Shown here piece by piece: positions 25,125-34,620 of a DNA stretch of 60,139 nt. This DNA is from Rhodoferax ferrireducens (lineage in GTDB: Bacteria; Pseudomonadota; Gammaproteobacteria; Burkholderiales; Burkholderiaceae_C), in NCBI GenBank assembly GCA_002083775.1, contig MTEI01000017.1:1-60139 (forward strand), given 5' to 3'. The notes below the pieces were generated by a model. The model worked only from the letters and a program-made list of their open reading frames with translations, ran no database searches and had not been told where the DNA came from. The stretch's first letter is position 1. Each line of letters starts with the position of its first letter. A program made the position numbers and the translations under genes.

Positions 25125-25642
25125 TGTTTTCCAGCGTGTTGGCTGTGCTTGACAGCGCCCCGCGGCGCTTTTTTCTGGCGCTCAGTACCGTCTGTTTTGT
25201 GATGCTCGGGTACGGTTTGTACCTGCAGGTGTATGGCGGGCTCAACCCCTGCCCCATGTGCATCGTGCAGAGGTATGCTCTGATATTTGTAGCTATAACC
25301 GCTTTATTGACGGGGGCTAGCGCTCGAAAAGGCATGCATCTTTTGGGCGCTGCATTGATCGTTCTGTGCGCTGGTTTTGGTGCCTTCGTGGCAGCGCGGC
25401 AAAGCTGGTTGCAGTGGTATCCGCCCGAGGTGGCCACTTGCGGCCGGGACTTCTACGGCATGATCGAGAGTTTTCCGTTGCAGCGTGCGATTCCCATGAT
25501 CTTCAAGGGCAGCGGCGACTGCTCTGCGGTGGACTGGCGATTTTTGGGCGGTTCACTGGCCAACTGGTCGTTTTTGACCTTCACCACCTTTGGTGTATTG
25601 GCCGCGCTGATGATCTGGCGCCGGGCGCGCCACACCCGCTGA
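25124..25642 (+). CDS. dsbB: Disulfide bond formation protein B
   Basis: This 172-residue inner-membrane protein re-oxidises DsbA and passes electrons to quinone. Four hydrophobic segments are visible. The first periplasmic loop has the redox pair CPMC in NPCPMCIVQRYAL near residue 40 (R after it is the quinone-site Arg); the second loop has ATCGRDF and GSGDCSAVDW with the second Cys pair. All four catalytic Cys are present. A TTG at 25121 precedes the ATG, but ATG at 25124 is more likely. Codons around 25290-25327 (TGASARKG) come from a diverged palindromic repeat in frame. Confidence 0.93.
   Translation: MFSSVLAVLDSAPRRFFLALSTVCFVMLGYGLYLQVYGGLNPCPMCIVQRYALIFVAITALLTGASARKGMHLLGAALIVLCAGFGAFVAARQSWLQWYPPEVATCGRDFYGMIESFPLQRAIPMIFKGSGDCSAVDWRFLGGSLANWSFLTFTTFGVLAALMIWRRARHTR
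25290..25327 (+). repeat. Diverged palindromic repeat inside dsbB
   Basis: TAGCTATAACCGC, TTTATTGA and GGGGGCTAGCGCTC follow the element pattern TAGCTA - arm - arm - CTAG, with drifted arms. It encodes part of the short loop between membrane segments 2 and 3. Confidence 0.6.
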
Positions 25643-25656
25643 CTGCACCCTAGCGT

Positions 25657-26847
25657 CTACAGCACAAAGTTGCTCGGGTGCTCGCCGCGCTCGTACACCA
25701 CATGGGCACGCCCCACCAACAAGGTGTCAAGCGTGCCGATGTTGGCCACTTCCTTCTTGTCATACGGTAATTTGTGCAGCACGTAACGCATGGCGTTCAG
25801 GCGAGCGCGCTTTTTGCAGTCTGACTTGATCACGGTCCAGGGCGCATCGGCGGTGTCGGTCTCGAAAAACATCGCTTCCTTGGCTTTGGTGTAGTCGTCC
25901 CATTTGTCCAGCGAGGCCAGGTCAATCGGGCTGAGCTTCCACTGCTTCAGCGGGTGCAGTTCACGCTCTTTGAAGCGGCGGCGCTGCTCTTTGCGGCTGA
26001 CCGAGAACCAGAACTTGATCAGGTACACGCCGCTTTGCACCAGCTGGCGCTCGAACAGCGGCGCTTGGTGAATAAACTGTTGGTACTCGTTTTCCGAGCA
26101 AAAACCCATCACGCGCTCGACGCCCGCGCGGTTGTACCAGGAGCGGTCAAACAGCACGATCTCGCCGGAAGTAGGCAGATGTTGCACATAACGCTGGAAA
26201 TACCACTGACCGCGTTCGGCATCGGACGGCTTCTCAAGCGCTACCACGCGGGCGCCGCGCGGGTTCAGGTGCTCCATGAAGCGGCGAATGGTGCCGCCTT
26301 TGCCAGCTGCGTCACGCCCTTCAAACAAGATCACCACCCGCTGGCCGGTTTCCTTGGCCCAGCTTTGCAACTTGAGCAGTTCCACCTGTAATTTGTACTT
26401 TTCAGCCTCGTAACGCTTGCGCGACATGAGGTTCTTGTACGGATAGCCACCGGTGCGCCAGTCGGCGGCCAGTTCGTCGTCGGGTCGGCTGGTGAGGCCA
26501 ACGGGCGTGATCTGGTTGCCCAGCAGCATTTGGCGTACCGCGTCAATGTCGTCCTGCGAACTGCCCGCCAGCAAGGTGCGCAGCGCATCTGCCTTGTCGG
26601 TGGCGTGGGCCAAAATATCTTGTACGGCGTTTTGCTGGCTGCCTTGTGCGGCGTCCAGACTGGCGCGCACCGCTCGGCGGGTGACGCCACGCGTGGTTTT
26701 GGCCCCGGTGGTGTCACCCAGGGCAACACGGCGTGTGGCTGGGGTGGCCCGCTTTTTGGCTGGCTTGGGCGCGGTGGAAATGGCCTGAGAGGCGGGTACG
26801 GCAACAGTCTCGTCAGCGGGCGGTAGTGATTTTTCGGGCGGGGCCAT
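25657..26847 (-). CDS. ppk2: Polyphosphate kinase 2
   Basis: This 396-residue protein uses polyphosphate to phosphorylate nucleoside diphosphates or monophosphates. The PPK2 domain (residues 130-390) has Walker A FEGRDAAGKGGTIRRF near 175, then NPRGARVVALEKPSDAERGQ, and Walker B/lid IVLFDRSWYNRAGVERVMGF near 235. The preceding 125 residues are Ala/Thr/Pro/Lys-rich (KPAKKRATPATRRVAL) and look disordered. I cannot tell the class (I, II or III) from the sequence. It stands alone, convergent with dsbB. Confidence 0.93.
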   Translation of the reverse strand: MAPPEKSLPPADETVAVPASQAISTAPKPAKKRATPATRRVALGDTTGAKTTRGVTRRAVRASLDAAQGSQQNAVQDILAHATDKADALRTLLAGSSQDDIDAVRQMLLGNQITPVGLTSRPDDELAADWRTGGYPYKNLMSRKRYEAEKYKLQVELLKLQSWAKETGQRVVILFEGRDAAGKGGTIRRFMEHLNPRGARVVALEKPSDAERGQWYFQRYVQHLPTSGEIVLFDRSWYNRAGVERVMGFCSENEYQQFIHQAPLFERQLVQSGVYLIKFWFSVSRKEQRRRFKERELHPLKQWKLSPIDLASLDKWDDYTKAKEAMFFETDTADAPWTVIKSDCKKRARLNAMRYVLHKLPYDKKEVANIGTLDTLLVGRAHVVYERGEHPSNFVL

Positions 26848-26963
26848 AGGAAGTGTGCTCTGGGTTAATGGACTCTGCGTCAGGGAGAATTCAACTCAGA
26901 GCGAACCTTGCCGCAAAACCGCTTGGGTGTCAATTGCCCCAGGTCAGCGCCCGGCAATAAGTC

Positions 26964-27668
26964 TCACAAGGGCAAACTGTCAAAGCCCTCATAGGTCTTT
27001 TTCAGCCAGGTCTTGACACGCTGGCGCTCCAGCAGTCCCAGGCAATCGTCTTCCGGGCGGCTGTGAATCGCAGCCCAAAAACTGGCATTCTGGCGATCAA
27101 TCTTGCGCATGCTGGCTTCGTGCAGCGCCGGCAGGTTGATGACCTTGGCGCCCAGCGCCACGGCTTTTTCTAGCGCCGGCGAGCTGTCCAGCTGCGAAAA
27201 ATCTGCACCACGCCCATGATTTTTCACGATGAAATAGTTGGGGCCGTCTTCAAAGGTGTTGAGCAGCCGGCCCAGCAGATCCACCGAGTCTTTGCCAGCG
27301 TCTGCCACATGCCAGAAATTGACGGCAATGCCCATATCGGCCAGCACGGCAAACACATCCGAGTCTTTGATCCAGCGCGCCAGCGGCGCAGCGGTTTGGG
27401 CCGCCAGGTCAACAATCACGCGGGGCGGCGGGGCAGTCGCGTCAGACGTCTCGAAAGCGCTGGCAATGGCGTCCAGGCCTTCATAACTGTCCACCACCAC
27501 CGGGCTGGCGTAGTCGGCGTAAAAGCGGGTGAACGAGGTGTGCGAGCGGTCGGTGTCAAAGCCCAGGAAAGGCTGTTCCTTGTCAATGAAGTATTGCGCC
27601 AGCAGACGCGCCACCACCGATTTGCCGACACCGCCTTTTTCGCCGCCAATGAAATTGAGAGAACTCAT
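26964..27668 (-). CDS. ParA/MinD-like P-loop ATPase
   Basis: This 234-residue protein has the deviant Walker A GGEKGGVGKSVVARLLAQYF near residue 9 and the Walker B region VIVDLAAQ near 94, which fits ParA-type ATPases that act as dimers on DNA or membranes. The DTDRSHTSF after strand 2 matches plasmid mobilisation ATPases more than chromosomal ParA. There is no parB or partition site next to it, and no mobilisation genes. The start at 27668 (MSSLNFIGG) is chosen; the frame runs upstream to 27755. The role is unknown; it lies 96 bases after argA on the same strand. Confidence 0.8.
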   Translation of the reverse strand: MSSLNFIGGEKGGVGKSVVARLLAQYFIDKEQPFLGFDTDRSHTSFTRFYADYASPVVVDSYEGLDAIASAFETSDATAPPPRVIVDLAAQTAAPLARWIKDSDVFAVLADMGIAVNFWHVADAGKDSVDLLGRLLNTFEDGPNYFIVKNHGRGADFSQLDSSPALEKAVALGAKVINLPALHEASMRKIDRQNASFWAAIHSRPEDDCLGLLERQRVKTWLKKTYEGFDSLPL

Positions 27669-27764
27669 GAAAACTTTCTGTTGTGTTGAAAGGAGAAGGG
27701 TTGTTGAAAACCGTGCCCGGTCACAAGCAAGACTCATGCGCGCCGGGCCTGCCAAGCCAAGCGG

Positions 27765-29114
27765 TCAATGCACCTTTTTGACCAATACCTGGCTCTTGCG
27801 GTCCCAGTTGTACTTGCGTTTGCGTGCCTCGGGCAGCCATTCAGGGTCAACGTGCTCAAAGCCGCGTTTGATGAACCAGTGCATGGTGCGTGTGGTCAGC
27901 ACAAAAATGCTGTCGAGGCCGGCCAGCCGGGCGCGTTGCTCGATGCGTTTGAGCACGCGCTCGCCATCGCCCTGGCCCTGGGATTCGTTGGAAACCGTCA
28001 GCGCGGCCATTTCGCCGGTGCGCGCTTCCGGGTAAGCGTAAAGCGCGGCGCAGGCAAAGATCACACCGTCGTGTTCAATCACCGTGTACAGGCCCACATC
28101 GCGCTCTATTTCGGTGCGGCTGCGCTTGACCAGCGTGCCGTCTTTCTCAAACGGTTCGATCAGCTGCAGGATGCCGCCCACGTCGTCCACCGTGGCTTCG
28201 CGCAGGCTTTCCAGTTTTTCGTCCACCACCATGGTGCCGATGCCGTCGTGCACGTACACCTCCAGCAAGATGGAGCCATCCACGGCGTAGGGAATGATGT
28301 GGCTGCGCTCGACGCCGCTCTTGCAGGCCTTGACGCAGTGTTGAAGATAAAACGCCGTGTCGGTGGCTTTGTCGGCGCTGGGCAGGTCGGCCAGCAGTTT
28401 TTCAGCCGAATCCAGCGGCAACTCGGTGTCGATCGGGTTGTCTTCGCTCACCGGCTGGGTGATGTCGGTGGCAATGCCGGGCACCTCGGTGACAAAAATC
28501 AGCTTGTCGGCCTGCAGTGCGGTGGCCACCGAGGTGGCGACTTCTTCCATGGTCAGGTTGAACGCCTCGCCGGTAGGTGAAAAACCAAACGGTGACATCA
28601 GTACCAGCGCCCCCATGTCGAGCGAGCGCATGATGCCCGCCGTGTCGATCTTGCGCACCACGCCCGAGTGCTGAAAATCCACCCCATCCACAATGCCGAC
28701 GGGTCGCGCCGTTAAAAAATTACCTGAAATGACCCGCACCGTGGCACCCGCCATGGGGGTGTTGGGCAGGCCCTGGCTGAACGCGGCCTCAATCTCGTAA
28801 CGCAGCTGGCCAGCGGCTTCTTGTGCGCAGTCCAGCGCCACCTCGTCGGTGATGCGAATGCCCTTGAAATACTTGGGCGTGTGGTTCTTGGCCTTGAGCT
28901 GCTCGTTCACCTGTGGGCGAAAACCGTGCACCAGCACAATCTTGACGCCCATGCTCTGGATCAAGGCCAGGTCTTGCGCCAGATTGGGCAACTTGCCCGC
29001 CGCGATGGCTTCACCGCACACACCCACCACAAAGGTCTGGTTGCGGAATTTGTGGATGTAAGGCGCCACCGACCTGAACCAGGGGACGAAAGTGAAATTG
29101 AAGGGCAAGGACAT
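27765..29114 (-). CDS. argA: Amino-acid N-acetyltransferase (N-acetylglutamate synthase)
   Basis: This 449-residue enzyme makes N-acetylglutamate, the first step of arginine synthesis. The N-terminal amino-acid-kinase domain (residues 20-290) shows FVVGVCGEAIAAGKLPNL and VHGFRPQVNEQL; it usually carries the arginine feedback site. The C-terminal GNAT domain has MAALTVSNESQGQGDGERVL near 370 (acetyl-CoA loop) and ends TRTMHWFIKRGFEHVDPEWL. I start it at MSLPFNFTFVPWFR (29114); the open frame upstream to 29273 overlaps the antitoxin promoter. argF and argD lie 14 kb away. Confidence 0.93.
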   Translation of the reverse strand: MSLPFNFTFVPWFRSVAPYIHKFRNQTFVVGVCGEAIAAGKLPNLAQDLALIQSMGVKIVLVHGFRPQVNEQLKAKNHTPKYFKGIRITDEVALDCAQEAAGQLRYEIEAAFSQGLPNTPMAGATVRVISGNFLTARPVGIVDGVDFQHSGVVRKIDTAGIMRSLDMGALVLMSPFGFSPTGEAFNLTMEEVATSVATALQADKLIFVTEVPGIATDITQPVSEDNPIDTELPLDSAEKLLADLPSADKATDTAFYLQHCVKACKSGVERSHIIPYAVDGSILLEVYVHDGIGTMVVDEKLESLREATVDDVGGILQLIEPFEKDGTLVKRSRTEIERDVGLYTVIEHDGVIFACAALYAYPEARTGEMAALTVSNESQGQGDGERVLKRIEQRARLAGLDSIFVLTTRTMHWFIKRGFEHVDPEWLPEARKRKYNWDRKSQVLVKKVH

Positions 29115-29266
29115 GGGGTGGGCAGCTGGTGCAGGCGTTTTGGGGCGATGGGTGAAGTTGACGGTGGCAACAGGCAAGAAAACCCGCGTATTTTGCAGCA
29201 CGCTGGACGGCGCACAACACAGCGATTCGATTTGACGCGTCAGAGTCATCAGAAGGTGTGATTTGT

Positions 29267-29292
29267 AATACACTCAAGCTACGTTTTGTATT
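29267..29292. promoter_or_regulatory. Inverted repeat upstream of antitoxin, candidate autoregulatory operator
   Basis: AATACA (29267-29272) and TGTATT (29287-29292) face each other across 14 bases, ending eight bases before the antitoxin ATG. Ribbon-helix-helix antitoxins commonly repress their own operon from such sites. Confidence 0.45.
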
Positions 29293-29299
29293 CCAAACC

Positions 29300-29731
29300 A
29301 TGACACTCACCGTCCGCCTGCCAGAAACCATGGAGAGCCAGTTGTCCCGCTTTTGCGAGGCCATGGGCATGTCCAAATCACAAGTGGTGCAAACCGCCTT
29401 GAAGGATTGGTTCGCCAAACCGGTTGCCTCTAACGCCCACCCTTTGCTTGCCTTTGCGCAGGCTGCGTCCAGTGCTGAGCCTGCAGCCAACTGGGCTGGA
29501 CCCTATTCCAAGGAGCGATTGCGTGCGCGGGTGTTGGCCAGTGGCGATGCCCATGCGGTGCATGAGCCAGTGGCTGAGTATGTGGTGCCTGCTCAAAAGA
29601 CGGGTACCCGTCGCCAGGCAGCAGCTAAGAAAATCAAAAATAGTAGCTCGCTATCCAATCGGGGTAAGGGCTCAGAGGCGATTTCTCATGTAACACTGCC
29701 TCAAGGCACTGCCGGTTTGAAAGACGCATGA
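29300..29731 (+). CDS. Ribbon-helix-helix antitoxin
   Basis: This 143-residue protein starts with a ribbon-helix-helix fold: MTLTVRLPETMESQLSRFCE with MSKSQVVQTALKDWF. The middle has the PYSKERLRARVLASGDAH segment, which could be the toxin-binding tail. It overlaps the PIN toxin gene by four bases (ATGA). The C-terminal 30 residues (KNSSSLSNRGKGSEAIS and on) are partly encoded by a palindromic repeat inserted at 29639-29685, so the tail is longer than that of usual antitoxins. The start at 29300 is used; the frame extends to 29258 without a better site. Confidence 0.83.
   Translation: MTLTVRLPETMESQLSRFCEAMGMSKSQVVQTALKDWFAKPVASNAHPLLAFAQAASSAEPAANWAGPYSKERLRARVLASGDAHAVHEPVAEYVVPAQKTGTRRQAAAKKIKNSSSLSNRGKGSEAISHVTLPQGTAGLKDA
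29639..29685 (+). repeat. Diverged palindromic repeat in the antitoxin 3' end
   Basis: TAGTAGCTCGCTATC, then CGGGGTAAGGGCT and CAGAGGCGATTTC match the element order (TAGCT - arms - AGAGGC - T-rich). It is read in frame in the antitoxin tail. Confidence 0.6.
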
Positions 29732-30150
29732 GGTTGGCCCGCGACACGCTGATCGCCGACAGCGGTTTTTTGATTGCCTTGTTTGACGCGCGTGAACCGC
29801 ACCACGCTGCGGCCCAATCTTTTTTGCAGCGCCAGCCGCAGCCGCTGATCACCGTGGAAGCGGTGCTGGTGGAAGTGAGTTTTTTCCTCGCCGGTGGCCA
29901 GCGTCGTGCCTTTTTGAGTGCTGTTGCGGCCGGCGCCTTGCCGGTCATGGCGATGGAGGCCACCAGCCACCGGCGTATTGCCGAACTGTCTGCCAAATAT
30001 TACGCCCTGGCACCCGATTACGCTGACCTGGCCTTGATCGATTTGGCAGAGCGCACGGGCTTGCACGCGGTACTGACGCTGGATGTGCAAGACTTTTCGA
30101 TCTACCGTATCAAGGGTCGCACCTGTTTCGACCTGGTGGCTTGGCAATGA
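29728..30150 (+). CDS. PIN-domain toxin (VapC-like ribonuclease)
   Basis: This 140-residue PIN protein is a probable RNase toxin. The acidic active-site residues are visible: Asp in LIADSGFLIALFD near residue 10, Glu in VEAVLVEVSFFLAGG near 47 and Asp in YALAPDYADLALIDLAER near 100, with a last Asp in LTLDVQDFSIYR. It is coupled to the ribbon-helix-helix antitoxin. Its stop codon overlaps the hrpA start (ATGA), which is unusual for a toxin-antitoxin pair. Confidence 0.85.
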   Translation: MRLARDTLIADSGFLIALFDAREPHHAAAQSFLQRQPQPLITVEAVLVEVSFFLAGGQRRAFLSAVAAGALPVMAMEATSHRRIAELSAKYYALAPDYADLALIDLAERTGLHAVLTLDVQDFSIYRIKGRTCFDLVAWQ

Positions 30151-33100
30151 CGGCATCTGGCGTGCGTGATGTTGCGTTGAACATCGACTTCCCCGAATCC
30201 CTGCCCGTCTCCGAGCGCCGTGAAGAAATCATGGCAGCGATGGCGGCGCACCAGGTCATCATCGTCTGTGGCGAAACCGGTTCGGGCAAAACCACCCAGT
30301 TACCCAAAATCGCCTTGGCGATGGGGCGTGGGCTGTGCAACTACCCCAAAACCTTGCCCGATGGCCGACCCGCAACACGCGGCAAGCTAATTGGCCACAC
30401 CCAGCCGCGCCGGATTGCTGCGAGCAGCGTGGCCAAGCGTATTGCCGAAGAACTGCATACCACGCCAGGTGAGGTGGTCGGTTTCAAAGTGCGCTTTCAG
30501 GACCGGCTGGGCCGTGATGCGTCGGTCAAGCTGATGACCGACGGCATCTTGCTGGCCGAGACACAGACCGACCCGCTGCTCAAAGCCTACGACACGATCA
30601 TCATCGACGAGGCGCATGAGCGCAGCCTGAACATCGACTTCTTGCTCGGGTATTTGAAGCAGATCCTGCCGCGCCGCCCGGATTTGAAGGTGGTGGTGAC
30701 CTCGGCGACGATTGATGCGCAGCGGTTTGCGGATCACTTTGCGTCAAGAGCGCGCCTGGCGCCCGGCCGCCCCAAGCCAGGCGACGCCCCTCCGGGGGGC
30801 AGCGACGACGCAGAGCGCGGAGCGTGGGGGCCTTTGACTCCAGCGCCGATCATCATGGTCTCCGGGCGCATGTTCCCGGTGGAGCAGCGTTACCGCCCGT
30901 TCGAGGAAGCGCGGGACTACGACCTGAACAACGCGATTGCCGACGCGGTGGACGAGCTCTGGCGCGATGTGCACAACAGCGGCGACATTCTGGTGTTTCT
31001 GCCCGGCGAGCGCGAAATCCGCGAGGCGGCTGACCATTTGCGTGGGCATCTGAGTCACCAACCGGTGTTTCGCGGGGCCGAGGTGCTGCCGCTGTTTGCC
31101 CGGCTGAGCCAGGCCGAGCAAGACCGCATTTTTGACAGTCACAGCGGTCGGCGCATTGTGCTGGCCACCAATGTGGCCGAAACCTCGCTCACCGTGCCAG
31201 GCATCAGATACGTCATCGACGCAGGCACGGCGCGCATGAAACGTTACAGTTTCAGAAGCAAGGTGGAGCAGTTGCTGGTCGAGCCGATCAGCCAGAGTTC
31301 GGCCAACCAGCGCGCTGGCCGCTGCGGGCGTGTGGCCAACGGCATCTGTATCCGCCTCTACGACGAGAAAGATTTCACAGGGCGACCCAAGTTCACCGAG
31401 CCGGAAATATTGCGAAGCTCGCTAGCCGGGGTGATTTTGCGCATGAAGTCGCTGCGCTTGGGGCAAGTGGAAGACTTCCCGTTTCTTGAAGCGCCCTCCG
31501 GTCGGGCGATTGCCGATGGCTACCAGTTGCTCAATGAACTCGGCGCTGTGGACGACGTCAATGAACTGACTGCCATGGGCCAGGAGCTTGCCAAACTGCC
31601 GCTGGATCCGCGCGTGGGTCGCATGATTATGGAAGCCCGCACCCGCGAGGCGCTGGACGAGGTGCTGGTAATTGCCAGTGCCCTGAGTGTGCAGGATGTG
31701 CGCGACCGCCCGATGGAAGCGCAGCAGCAAGCTGACCAGGCGCATGCCAAGTTTGACGACGAAAAGAGCGAGTTTTCGGGCTATTTAAAGCTGTGGAAGT
31801 GGCTGGAAACCGCACGTGGCGGTTCGCATGAGGCCACACCGGGAGTTGGGACGGCGGGACGTTCTGCTCCGTGTCCCCCGCCCGCTTTGCGGGCTCCTCC
31901 TTTACCTGCGCAGAACGCCCGACCATCCCAACTCTCAAGGCCGACGCCAGCGCACAAACTCAGCAACCGCCAATACGAACAACTGCTGCGCCAAAACTTT
32001 GTCAGCATGCGCCGCGTGCGTGAGTGGCGCGACATTTACAGCCAGCTGCATACCGTGGTGGCTGAGCACAAATGGCGCATCAACACGACGCCTGCCAGTT
32101 ACGAACAACTGCACCTGTCGATGCTCGCCGGGCTGCTGGGCAACATCGGGTGCAAGCTGGAAACCGATGGCGCCAGCGGGGAATACCTGGGCGCGCGCAG
32201 CATCAAGTTTTACCCACACCCGGGCGCCCATCTGGTCAAGAAGCCCGGCCGCTGGATTGTGGCCGCCGAGTTGGTGGAAACCACGCGCCTGTTTGGCCGG
32301 GGCATCGCCGCGATTGAGCCGCAATGGCTGGAGCAGGTCGGCGCGCATCTGTTGAAGAAACAGTTGCTTGACCCGCATTGGGAAAAGAAGGTCGCCGAGG
32401 TCAATGCACTGGAACGCGCCACGCTCTATGGCATCGTCATTTACAGCGGTCGGCGTGTCAATTACAGCCGTGTCGACCTGCCCGGTGCGCGTGAAATATT
32501 TATCCGTGAGGCGCTGGTCGGTGGCCAGTGGGAGACCAAGCTGCCGTTTTTGGCCGCCAACCAGAAACTCATCAAACAGGTGGAAGACCTGGAACACAAG
32601 GCGCGTCGGCAAGACGTGCTGGTGGACGATGAGCTGATCTACGCCTTTTATGACCAGCAGCTGCCGCCCGAGGTGTGCAGCGGTTTCACCTTTGAGGCCT
32701 GGTACCGCGAGGCTTCTCGGATCAACCCCAAGCTGCTGCTGCTCACCAAAGAGGAGCTGATGCGCCACGAAGCGGCGGGTATCACCACCCAGTCGTTTCC
32801 TAAAACCGTGCGCCTGGGTGGGGTCGATTGCGCTGCCACGTATTTGCACGAGCCGGGTGACCCCAAAGACGGTCTGACGGTGACGGTGCCGATTTTTGTG
32901 CTGAATCAGGTGAATGAAGAGCGTTGTGAGTGGCTGGTGCCCGGCATGCTCAAAGACAAAATTCAGGCGCTGATCAAAACCCTGCACCAGCGCCCGCGTT
33001 CTCGTCTGGTGCCGCTGCCCGAGTCGGCCAGCAAGATGGCGACGCAGCTCAACGAGCCTGCGTTGTTTGGCCATGGCTCGTTGATCGAGGCGGTGCTCAA

Positions 33101-34433
33101 ACTCGTGCGCCTGGCCACCACGGTGGACGTGGTGCGGGCCGACATCAAGGTCGACATGCTGCCGCCACACTTTTTCATGAACTTCCGGGTGGTGGACGAA
33201 CATGGCCGCCAGTTGGGGCATGGGCGCAATCTGGGTGCGCTGAAGGCCGAACTGGGCGCGCAGGCGCGTGGCGCGTTCCAGGCGTTGGCTTCACTGAAGC
33301 TGGGGCAGGGTACGGGTGCCGCCGGGCCTGTGGGTTCTTATAAGGAAAATCGTGCTCCAGCCCTTATGGATAAAGGGCAAGAAGCTATCAATGGAGTAGT
33401 TTCTGGCAGGTGTGCGGCGTCTGGCACTGGTAAGTTGCACACGACTCGCGCGCCAGACGTTGTCATCCCGGACCCCGGATCGCGGTCCGGGGCAGGCCCG
33501 GTCCGGGATCCGGGAGGTTCTGGATTGCGGGTCACAGCTCGCAATGACAAGACGACCACCCAGCGCCACACCGCCTGGACCTTTGGTGAACTGCCCGAGT
33601 TGCTGGAGATTCAAAAAGGCGGCCAGACGCTGATCGGTTACCCGGCGCTGCTCGACGCCGGTGACGCAGTGATGATCGAGGTGTTTGACGAACCCGACGT
33701 GGCTGCCGCCAAACACCGCGCCGGCCTGCGTCGCCTGTTTGCCTTGCAGATCAAAGACGCGCTCAAGTACCTGGAAAAAAACATCCCCGACTTGCAAAAA
33801 ATGGCTGTGACCTACATGCAGGTCGGCAAAGCCCCAGACGGCAGTGGTACCGGCGGCACGCTGGAAGAATTGCGCGAACAGATTATTCAAGTGGCGCTGG
33901 ACCGCGCTTTTTTGCTCGACCCGTTACCGACCGATGAGTTTGCCTTCAAAAAACGCGTGGATGAAGGCAGGGGCCGCCTGACGCTGATTTGCACCGAAGT
34001 GGCCCGCCTTGCCGCCAACATTCTGGCTGAATACGCCGTGGCCGCCCGCAAGATCAAGGACAGCAAGAACGCCCCCGAAGCCACAGCCGACGCGGCCCAG
34101 CAGCTATCACGGTTGATGCCCAAGAAGTTTTTAAGCGTCACGCCGTGGCCCAGCCTGCAGCACTTTGCCCGCTACCAGAAAGCCATCACCGCCCGGCTGG
34201 AAAAGTACCGCGCCGACCCGGCGCGCGACGCCGCCCGCCTGAAAGAGCTGCAGCCGCTGGAGCAGCGTTATTGGCGCCTGTTGGCCGAGCGCAAAGGCGT
34301 GGTGGATGAGCGCCTGCAAGAGTTTCGCTGGTTGCTCGAAGAACTCCGCGTGAGCTTTTTCGCCCAAGAGTTGCGCACACCACAGCCGGTGAGTGTCAAG
34401 CGGCTGGACAAGGCCTGGGCGCAGCTGGGGTGA
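30147..34433 (+). CDS. hrpA: ATP-dependent RNA helicase HrpA with repeat-derived insertions
   Basis: This 1428-residue DEAH-box helicase belongs to HrpA, about 1300 residues in E. coli, which resolves stalled ribosomes and remodels RNA. Walker [14 protein letters not shown] near 43, DEAH in [14 protein letters not shown] near 153, SAT in [12 protein letters not shown] near 185, and [12 protein letters not shown] near 391 are intact. OB-fold and long C-terminal HrpA domain follow. Three blocks interrupt the family pattern: residues 200-231, about 555-598 and 1052-1140; all are low-complexity and coincide with DNA repeats. The ATG at 30147 overlaps the toxin stop. The frame stays open through all four repeat copies. 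Confidence 0.93.
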   Translation: MTASGVRDVALNIDFPESLPVSERREEIMAAMAAHQVIIVCGETGSGKTTQLPKIALAMGRGLCNYPKTLPDGRPATRGKLIGHTQPRRIAASSVAKRIAEELHTTPGEVVGFKVRFQDRLGRDASVKLMTDGILLAETQTDPLLKAYDTIIIDEAHERSLNIDFLLGYLKQILPRRPDLKVVVTSATIDAQRFADHFASRARLAPGRPKPGDAPPGGSDDAERGAWGPLTPAPIIMVSGRMFPVEQRYRPFEEARDYDLNNAIADAVDELWRDVHNSGDILVFLPGEREIREAADHLRGHLSHQPVFRGAEVLPLFARLSQAEQDRIFDSHSGRRIVLATNVAETSLTVPGIRYVIDAGTARMKRYSFRSKVEQLLVEPISQSSANQRAGRCGRVANGICIRLYDEKDFTGRPKFTEPEILRSSLAGVILRMKSLRLGQVEDFPFLEAPSGRAIADGYQLLNELGAVDDVNELTAMGQELAKLPLDPRVGRMIMEARTREALDEVLVIASALSVQDVRDRPMEAQQQADQAHAKFDDEKSEFSGYLKLWKWLETARGGSHEATPGVGTAGRSAPCPPPALRAPPLPAQNARPSQLSRPTPAHKLSNRQYEQLLRQNFVSMRRVREWRDIYSQLHTVVAEHKWRINTTPASYEQLHLSMLAGLLGNIGCKLETDGASGEYLGARSIKFYPHPGAHLVKKPGRWIVAAELVETTRLFGRGIAAIEPQWLEQVGAHLLKKQLLDPHWEKKVAEVNALERATLYGIVIYSGRRVNYSRVDLPGAREIFIREALVGGQWETKLPFLAANQKLIKQVEDLEHKARRQDVLVDDELIYAFYDQQLPPEVCSGFTFEAWYREASRINPKLLLLTKEELMRHEAAGITTQSFPKTVRLGGVDCAATYLHEPGDPKDGLTVTVPIFVLNQVNEERCEWLVPGMLKDKIQALIKTLHQRPRSRLVPLPESASKMATQLNEPALFGHGSLIEAVLKLVRLATTVDVVRADIKVDMLPPHFFMNFRVVDEHGRQLGHGRNLGALKAELGAQARGAFQALASLKLGQGTGAAGPVGSYKENRAPALMDKGQEAINGVVSGRCAASGTGKLHTTRAPDVVIPDPGSRSGAGPVRDPGGSGLRVTARNDKTTTQRHTAWTFGELPELLEIQKGGQTLIGYPALLDAGDAVMIEVFDEPDVAAAKHRAGLRRLFALQIKDALKYLEKNIPDLQKMAVTYMQVGKAPDGSGTGGTLEELREQIIQVALDRAFLLDPLPTDEFAFKKRVDEGRGRLTLICTEVARLAANILAEYAVAARKIKDSKNAPEATADAAQQLSRLMPKKFLSVTPWPSLQHFARYQKAITARLEKYRADPARDAARLKELQPLEQRYWRLLAERKGVVDERLQEFRWLLEELRVSFFAQELRTPQPVSVKRLDKAWAQLG
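30744..30840 (+). repeat. Repeat insertion 1 in hrpA
   Basis: A GC-rich block with CGCCCCTCCGGGGGGC at its centre and GACGACGCAGAGCGCGGAGC after it splits the helicase core between RFADHFAS and [12 protein letters not shown]. Read in frame it gives [18 protein letters not shown] and on. It resembles intergenic repeats of this bacterial family. Confidence 0.75.
31840..31938 (+). repeat. Repeat insertion 2 in hrpA
   Basis: A large imperfect inverted repeat: GAGTTGGGACGGCGGGACG and GTTCTGC on the left, GCAGAACG and CCCGACCATCCCAACTCTC on the right, with an inner CCCGC/GCGGG hairpin. It encodes a Pro/Ala-rich loop ([19 protein letters not shown]) between KLWKWLE and [11 protein letters not shown]. 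Confidence 0.75.
33353..33392 (-). repeat. Palindromic AGCCCTTAT repeat inside hrpA
   Basis: CTCCAGCCCTTATGG ATAAAGGGC AAGAAGCTATCAATGG in reverse orientation, in frame ([14 protein letters not shown]). Confidence 0.85.
33460..33549 (+). repeat. Palindromic TTGTCATCCCGGA repeat inside hrpA
   Basis: Same family as 16846-16918: TTGTCATCCCGGACCCC at the start and GGATTGCGGGTC / GCTCGCAATGACA at the end, with nested CGGTCCGGG palindromes. It is read in frame as [17 protein letters not shown] and LRVTARNDK. Confidence 0.85.
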
Positions 34434-34620
34434 GCACCCGCTGGTCTGCGCCTCTGGTTTTGGCGCTATGCCCTGAACACATTGCGTAGCTTGGAGAAAG
34501 CGCCGTCCTGTTGCCGTCAGGGTGGCATAGTCGGTGCTTGCGTGTTTTGAGGCCAGCGTTCAGCACACCGGGCGTGGCGTTTGTCTGGTCAACCACTTTT
34601 ACCTGGGCTCCGTTTCTCCC

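Noticed and set aside
26964..29114. ParA-like gene and argA region as a second mobile element
   Set aside because: The ParA is mobilisation-like, but no integrase, att repeat, relaxase or composition change marks an element here.
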